The position numbers and the translations under genes are program-made. A stretch of DNA of 64,000 nt from Serratia sarumanii. GTDB lineage: Bacteria > Pseudomonadota > Gammaproteobacteria > Enterobacterales > Enterobacteriaceae. How positions within the stretch are numbered: the stretch's first letter is position 1; each line of letters starts with the position of its first letter. This document shows positions 59,966 through 64,000 of this stretch, piece after piece. Under the pieces are notes generated by a model. It was not told where the DNA came from and searched no databases. It worked only from the letters and a program-made list of their open reading frames with translations. The DNA lies in the NCBI RefSeq assembly GCF_029962605.1, contig NZ_CP124750.1, positions 1,240,001-1,304,000 of the forward strand, written 5' to 3'.

Positions 59966-60688
59966 TCATCCTTCTTCTTGCCCTGCCAACCCGGCGCCGA
60001 TCAGCGCCTCATCCAGCTGCGCCAGCGCGCCGTGCGCCACCGTGCGCCCGCTATCCAACAGGCAGAAGCGATCCGCCACCCGGCGCACGAACGGCAGCTG
60101 ATGCTCCACCAGTAAAATGGTCATGCCCAGTTCGCGGTTGAGCCGGCGGATCACGTTGCCGATGTCGGCGGCGATCGAGGGCGGTACACCCGCCGTCGGT
60201 TCGTCGAGGATCAGCAGAGCCGGCTCCTGGGCCAGCGCCCGACCGATCGCCAGCTGGCGCTGAGCGCCCACGCACAGATCGCCGGCGCGGCGCGCGCGCA
60301 TCTGGCGCAAATGGGGAAACAGGCTGTAGATCAGCGGCGGAATACGGCGAGGGGCGCCGCGCCCGGCCATTTGCGCCACCTGCAGATTCTCCTCCACGCT
60401 CAACTGCGAGAAGAGCTGCCGCCCTTGGGGTACGTGGCTGATGCCCAGCGCGGCGCGGCGCTCCATCGGCTGCAGCAGCAGGTTTTGCGGCGGCTGATCC
60501 GCCGGCTGCCAGGTCATGCTGCCGCTCACCACCGGCACATGCCCCATGATGCAGTTGACCAGCGTGGTCTTGCCCACCCCGTTGCGCCCGAGCAGGACGG
60601 TGCACTGGCCGCGCGGCAGCTCCAGGTTGATGTCCCACAGGGTGTGGTTCTGCCCGTAAAATTGATTGACCGATCTCAGGCTCAGCAT
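59966..60688 (-). CDS. Orphan UrtE/LivF-like ABC ATPase with degenerate signature
   Basis: A 240-residue protein most like UrtE, the ATPase of urea ABC transporters. Walker A is GRNGVGKTT (34-42), the Q-loop region VPQGRQLF (86-93), and Walker B LLILDE (158-163). However, the ABC signature reads LCVGA (138-142), where UrtE has LSGGQ; the D-loop region is also altered (PTAGVPPSIA). No permease or binding-protein genes adjoin it. It may be a drifting paralogue, or an ATPase that works with a transporter elsewhere. It is convergent with bioD. Confidence 0.8.
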   Translation of the reverse strand: MLSLRSVNQFYGQNHTLWDINLELPRGQCTVLLGRNGVGKTTLVNCIMGHVPVVSGSMTWQPADQPPQNLLLQPMERRAALGISHVPQGRQLFSQLSVEENLQVAQMAGRGAPRRIPPLIYSLFPHLRQMRARRAGDLCVGAQRQLAIGRALAQEPALLILDEPTAGVPPSIAADIGNVIRRLNRELGMTILLVEHQLPFVRRVADRFCLLDSGRTVAHGALAQLDEALIGAGLAGQEEG

Positions 60689-61344
60689 TTGGCATTCTCC
60701 TCATAGACGCTCGTTTCACTCGTTGGCGGGGGCTGCAAAGGCCGCATGAGCGGCGAATTTCCCGAGTGTGGCAATGTCTGGAACAAAATGCCGTCCGTCC
60801 GAGGAGCCAGAGCCAGGTCTGCGGTGGACGGAATGACAGTCAATATGTCGTTAAAAACGACGCTTGTGACGACTTGGTGTCGTTCTTGCGTTTTTACGGG
60901 CGATAACGCCGCGGCGGTGAAACTTCGCGGCCGGCAGCGCATCATGCTGCCGCACCGCATTTATACGCAGGAAGACAAAGCAACTCCCAGGCCAATTTTT
61001 GCCGCCGGGTGAAAACGGGGGATTGTTATCGCCTTGTTAACCGCACGTCAGGCCTGACGCGCGCTGCCGTGACGGCCTGAAAATACGCGGGCAAGTTAAC
61101 CCGGACGTTTTTTGCACTCTTGTGGTGCTGTTCGGTGTGGGCATGGTGCAAGGCATTGCGCCGCCGTCAAGAGCGATCCACGTGAAAGGAGCCAATGCGA
61201 TTTTGGCAATGGGGATTTTTAGTATTAATCGGCATAAACAAAGCGATATTTTTATGAAAAAATAACTAAAAAAGGCATTTTGGCCAGTGTAAAGGGCGAA
61301 AAGCTTTCTTTCTGTAACTCCCGCCCCGGGCGGGGCGGTGAGAG

Positions 61345-61367
61345 TTATCCACTATTCCTGTGGATAA
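61345..61367. promoter_or_regulatory. Pair of inverted DnaA boxes
   Basis: TTATCCACT (61345-61353, one mismatch) faces TGTGGATAA (61359-61367, perfect TTATCCACA on the other strand), five bases apart. AT-rich DNA follows. DnaA binding upstream of uvrB has been reported in E. coli. Confidence 0.6.
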
Positions 61368-61670
61368 CCTTGTGTATTAGATTTAGAAAAACGCTGTAAA
61401 GCGAGAGCGGACGCGGGTTCTGTTCGCTTTGCCCGCATTCTCGTCTTTTTATTAAAGTAATTAATTATCAATAATTTAATTAAAATCAAGACGCGAGGGT
61501 ATTGATCAGGTCTCTATGTATGATTTTTCGACGCGGTGCTATCAATAAGTTAATTCGCGGCAAGTTCTGGGGATAAATCTGTTATTGACAATAAAAATGT
61601 CACCGGACTGTAACGCCACGGTGCAACGGCGTTGCCGCGGCATCGGGCGCAGCGACGAATCCGCTTGAAG

Positions 61671-61686
61671 CTGGTTTTATATCCAG
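61671..61686. promoter_or_regulatory. Candidate LexA (SOS) box upstream of uvrB
   Basis: CTGG-N8-CCAG with an AT-rich centre (TTTTATAT) resembles the CTGT-N8-ACAG consensus and the imperfect uvrB SOS box of E. coli. It ends 110 bases before the uvrB ATG. Confidence 0.65.
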
Positions 61687-61796
61687 TATCATGGGCACTG
61701 GCGCAAATCGCCGACACTTTCCATAATTAGGGGCCATGCCCGGCGCAGAGTCGGCTGGCCGCCTGAGCGCGCGCATCTCCACAGGGTAGCCGAGCA

Positions 61797-63809
61797 ATGA
61801 GTAAACTTTTCAAACTGCATTCAGAGTTCAAACCGGCCGGCGATCAGCCGGAAGCCATCCGCAAGCTGGAAGAGGGGCTGGAAGACGGCCTGGCGCACCA
61901 GACGTTGCTGGGGGTCACCGGTTCGGGCAAGACATTCACCATCGCCAACGTGATAGCCGATCTGAATCGGCCGACCATGGTGCTGGCGCCGAACAAGACG
62001 CTGGCGGCGCAGCTGTACGGCGAGATGAAAGAGTTTTTCCCGGAGAATGCGGTGGAATACTTCGTCTCCTACTACGACTACTACCAGCCGGAAGCCTACG
62101 TGCCCAGCTCCGATACCTTCATTGAAAAAGACGCTTCGGTGAACGAGCACATCGAGCAGATGCGCCTTTCCGCCACCAAGGCGCTGCTGGAGCGGCGCGA
62201 CGTGGTGGTGGTGGCGTCGGTGTCGGCGATCTACGGCCTGGGCGATCCGGATCTTTACCTGAAGATGATGCTGCACCTGACCCAGGGGATGATCATCGAT
62301 CAGCGATCCATTTTGCGCCGCCTGGCGGAGCTGCAATATTCCCGCAACGATCAGGCCTTCCAGCGCGCTACCTTCCGCGTGCGCGGCGAGGTGATCGACA
62401 TTTACCCGGCGGAGTCGGACGAGCTGGCGCTGCGCGTCGAGCTGTTCGACGAAGAAGTGGAGCGGCTGTCGCTGTTCGATCCGCTGACCGGGCAGATCGA
62501 GCAGGTGGTGCCGCGCTTTACCATCTACCCGAAATCGCACTACGTGACGCCGCGCGAGCGGATCATGCAAGCGATGGAAGAGATCAAGGTCGATCTGGCG
62601 GACCGCCGCAAGGTGCTGCTGGCCAACAACAAGCTGCTGGAAGAGCAGCGCCTGACGCAGCGCACCCAGTTCGATCTGGAGATGATGAACGAGCTGGGCT
62701 ACTGCTCGGGCATCGAAAACTACTCGCGCTACCTGTCCGGGCGCGCCGAGGGCGAGCCGCCGCCGACGCTGTTCGACTACCTGCCGGCGGACGGCCTGCT
62801 GGTGGTCGACGAATCCCACGTCACCATTCCGCAGATCGGCGCGATGTTCAAGGGCGACCGCGCGCGCAAGGAAACGCTGGTGGAGTACGGCTTCCGCCTG
62901 CCGTCGGCGCTGGACAACCGCCCGCTGCGCTTCGAGGAGTTCGAGGCGCTGGCGCCGCAGACCATCTATGTCTCCGCGACGCCGGGCAAATACGAGCTGG
63001 AGAAATCCGGCGGCGATCTGATCGATCAGGTGGTGCGGCCGACCGGGCTGCTGGATCCGATCGTGGAGGTGCGGCCGGTCGCCACCCAGGTGGACGATCT
63101 GCTCTCCGAGATCCGCAAGCGAGCGGCGATCAACGAGCGCGTGCTGGTGACCACCCTGACCAAACGCATGGCGGAAGACCTGACCGAATACCTGGAAGAG
63201 CATGGCGAGCGCGTGCGGTACCTGCACTCGGACATCGATACCGTGGAACGGGTCGAAATCATCCGTGACCTGCGTCTGGGCGAGTTCGACGTGCTGGTGG
63301 GCATCAACCTGCTGCGTGAGGGGCTCGACATGCCTGAGGTGTCGCTGGTGGCGATTCTGGACGCCGACAAGGAAGGTTTCCTGCGTTCCGAGCGTTCGCT
63401 GATCCAGACCATCGGACGCGCGGCGCGTAACCTGAACGGCAAGGCGATCCTGTATGGCGATCGCATCACCGATTCGATGGCCAAGGCGATCGGTGAAACC
63501 GAGCGGCGCCGCGCCAAGCAGCAGGCCTACAACGAAGCCAACGGCATCGTGCCGCAGGGGCTGAACAAGAAGATCGGCGACATTCTGCAGATCGGCCAGC
63601 CGGTCAACCGCGCCAAGAGCAAAGGCAAGGGCAAGGCGGCGGACGGCGGCGCTTCGCTGCAGAACCTTACGCCGAAAGCGCTGGATCAGAAAATCCGCGA
63701 TCTGGAAGCGCAAATGTACACCCACGCGCAAAACCTGGAGTTCGAGCAGGCGGCTGCGCTGCGCGACCAGATCCACCAGCTGCGCGAGCAGTTTATTGCG
63801 ATTTCCTGA
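61797..63809 (+). CDS. uvrB: Excinuclease ABC subunit B
   Basis: UvrB verifies DNA damage and recruits UvrC in nucleotide excision repair. The 670-residue protein (673 in E. coli) has Walker [15 protein letters not shown], the beta-hairpin region with [17 protein letters not shown], helicase motif [11 protein letters not shown], motif [11 protein letters not shown] and a C-terminal UVR domain ([22 protein letters not shown]). It starts at ATG 61797 ([18 protein letters not shown]) without a strong ribosome binding site. SOS induction is expected from the upstream LexA-like site. Confidence 0.97.
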   Translation: MSKLFKLHSEFKPAGDQPEAIRKLEEGLEDGLAHQTLLGVTGSGKTFTIANVIADLNRPTMVLAPNKTLAAQLYGEMKEFFPENAVEYFVSYYDYYQPEAYVPSSDTFIEKDASVNEHIEQMRLSATKALLERRDVVVVASVSAIYGLGDPDLYLKMMLHLTQGMIIDQRSILRRLAELQYSRNDQAFQRATFRVRGEVIDIYPAESDELALRVELFDEEVERLSLFDPLTGQIEQVVPRFTIYPKSHYVTPRERIMQAMEEIKVDLADRRKVLLANNKLLEEQRLTQRTQFDLEMMNELGYCSGIENYSRYLSGRAEGEPPPTLFDYLPADGLLVVDESHVTIPQIGAMFKGDRARKETLVEYGFRLPSALDNRPLRFEEFEALAPQTIYVSATPGKYELEKSGGDLIDQVVRPTGLLDPIVEVRPVATQVDDLLSEIRKRAAINERVLVTTLTKRMAEDLTEYLEEHGERVRYLHSDIDTVERVEIIRDLRLGEFDVLVGINLLREGLDMPEVSLVAILDADKEGFLRSERSLIQTIGRAARNLNGKAILYGDRITDSMAKAIGETERRRAKQQAYNEANGIVPQGLNKKIGDILQIGQPVNRAKSKGKGKAADGGASLQNLTPKALDQKIRDLEAQMYTHAQNLEFEQAAALRDQIHQLREQFIAIS

Positions 63810-63909
63810 CCGTTGGATGGCGCCCGCGCGGCGGGCGTCGAAATTCCTTGTCGGCCGCGTCAAAGCTGTTAAGGTGTGCGGCCCGATTTGACCACGAAGA
63901 GTACCGAAC

Positions 63910-64000
63910 ATGAGCCAACACCAGTCCAAAGACCCGCTGCACGGCGTGACGCTGGAGCAACTGCTGAATAAGCTGGTGGATCACTACGGTTGGTCCGAGC
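63910..64000 (+). CDS. VF530 family (DUF2132) protein, N-terminal fragment
   Basis: Thirty codons are visible before the window ends. The peptide contains [22 protein letters not shown], typical of the small VF530/DUF2132 DNA-binding-like family (about 75 residues). An ACGAAGAG sequence precedes the ATG. The rest of the gene is outside the window. Confidence 0.75.
   Translation, partial: MSQHQSKDPLHGVTLEQLLNKLVDHYGWSE

Larger units (their letters stand above)
60689..61796. other. 1.1-kb non-coding region upstream of uvrB
   Basis: No reading frame here is convincing. The left part is GC-rich; 61230-61600 is strikingly AT-rich (for example TTAATTAAAATC-type runs around 61480). It contains paired DnaA boxes (61345-61367) and a LexA-like site (61671-61686). 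The E. coli uvrB upstream region is likewise long, with several promoters, SOS control and a DnaA box. Confidence 0.6.

Noticed and set aside
61821..63929. 702-codon antisense frame over uvrB
   Set aside because: No motifs, no start signals; UvrB is certain on the opposite strand.

Overview
The window is a stretch of a GC-rich enterobacterial chromosome, most like Serratia (the S. marcescens group). Gene order follows the E. coli gltA-to-uvrB backbone (gltA, sdh-suc, cyd, tol-pal, lys/val tRNAs, nadA-pnuC, zitB, aroG, gpmA, gal, modFE, acrZ, modABC, ybhA, pgl, ybhB, bio, uvrB). The proteins resemble their E. coli counterparts closely in length and key residues. The genus is inferred from codon bias, GC content and protein similarity as I recall it; no database search was run.

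Layout. 1-10.6 kb: start of gltA, divergent from the TCA operon sdhCDAB-sucABCD, which ends in a candidate 3'UTR sRNA and terminator. 10.6-12.5 kb: a periplasmic 5'-nucleotidase-type phosphoesterase where E. coli K-12 carries mng genes. 13.2-16.4 kb: cydABX-ybgE. 16.5-22.1 kb: ybgC-tolQRAB-pal-cpoB, the envelope-constriction machinery. 22.2-23.2 kb: six tRNA genes (Lys-Val-Lys twice), then a broken tRNA-Lys 3' end interrupted by an unusual run of mini-hairpins. 23.5-31.3 kb: nadA-pnuC, then, on the opposite strand, a response regulator, a BvgS/EvgS-type hybrid kinase and zitB as one overlapping operon, and then aroG. 31.6-34.6 kb: a DUF898 membrane protein with an M48 protease, then gpmA. 34.8-42.9 kb: psiF, galTKM (no galE), a CPBP membrane protease, an isochorismatase-like hydrolase, modF and modE. 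43.1-48.9 kb: a five-gene TonB receptor / binding protein / methyltransferase / FecCD-type ABC cassette. 49.0-51.8 kb: acrZ and modABC. 51.9-60 kb: ybhA, pgl, ybhB, a YkvA-like gene and the biotin locus. 60-64 kb: an orphan UrtE-like ATPase with a degenerate signature, a 1.1-kb non-coding region with DnaA and LexA sites, uvrB, and the start of a VF530-type gene.

Most of the window is ordinary housekeeping sequence. The parts that look accessory or poorly described are: the TonB-dependent uptake cassette placed exactly inside the mod regulon (possibly molybdate/tungstate or metal-chelate uptake, as with the FecCD-type MolABC system); the two-component system translationally coupled to the zinc exporter zitB; the tandem tri-loop hairpin insert in a tRNA-Lys remnant; and several conserved regulatory layouts (gal operators 111 bp apart without galE, a ModE palindrome at modA, a BirA operator, and paired DnaA boxes before uvrB).
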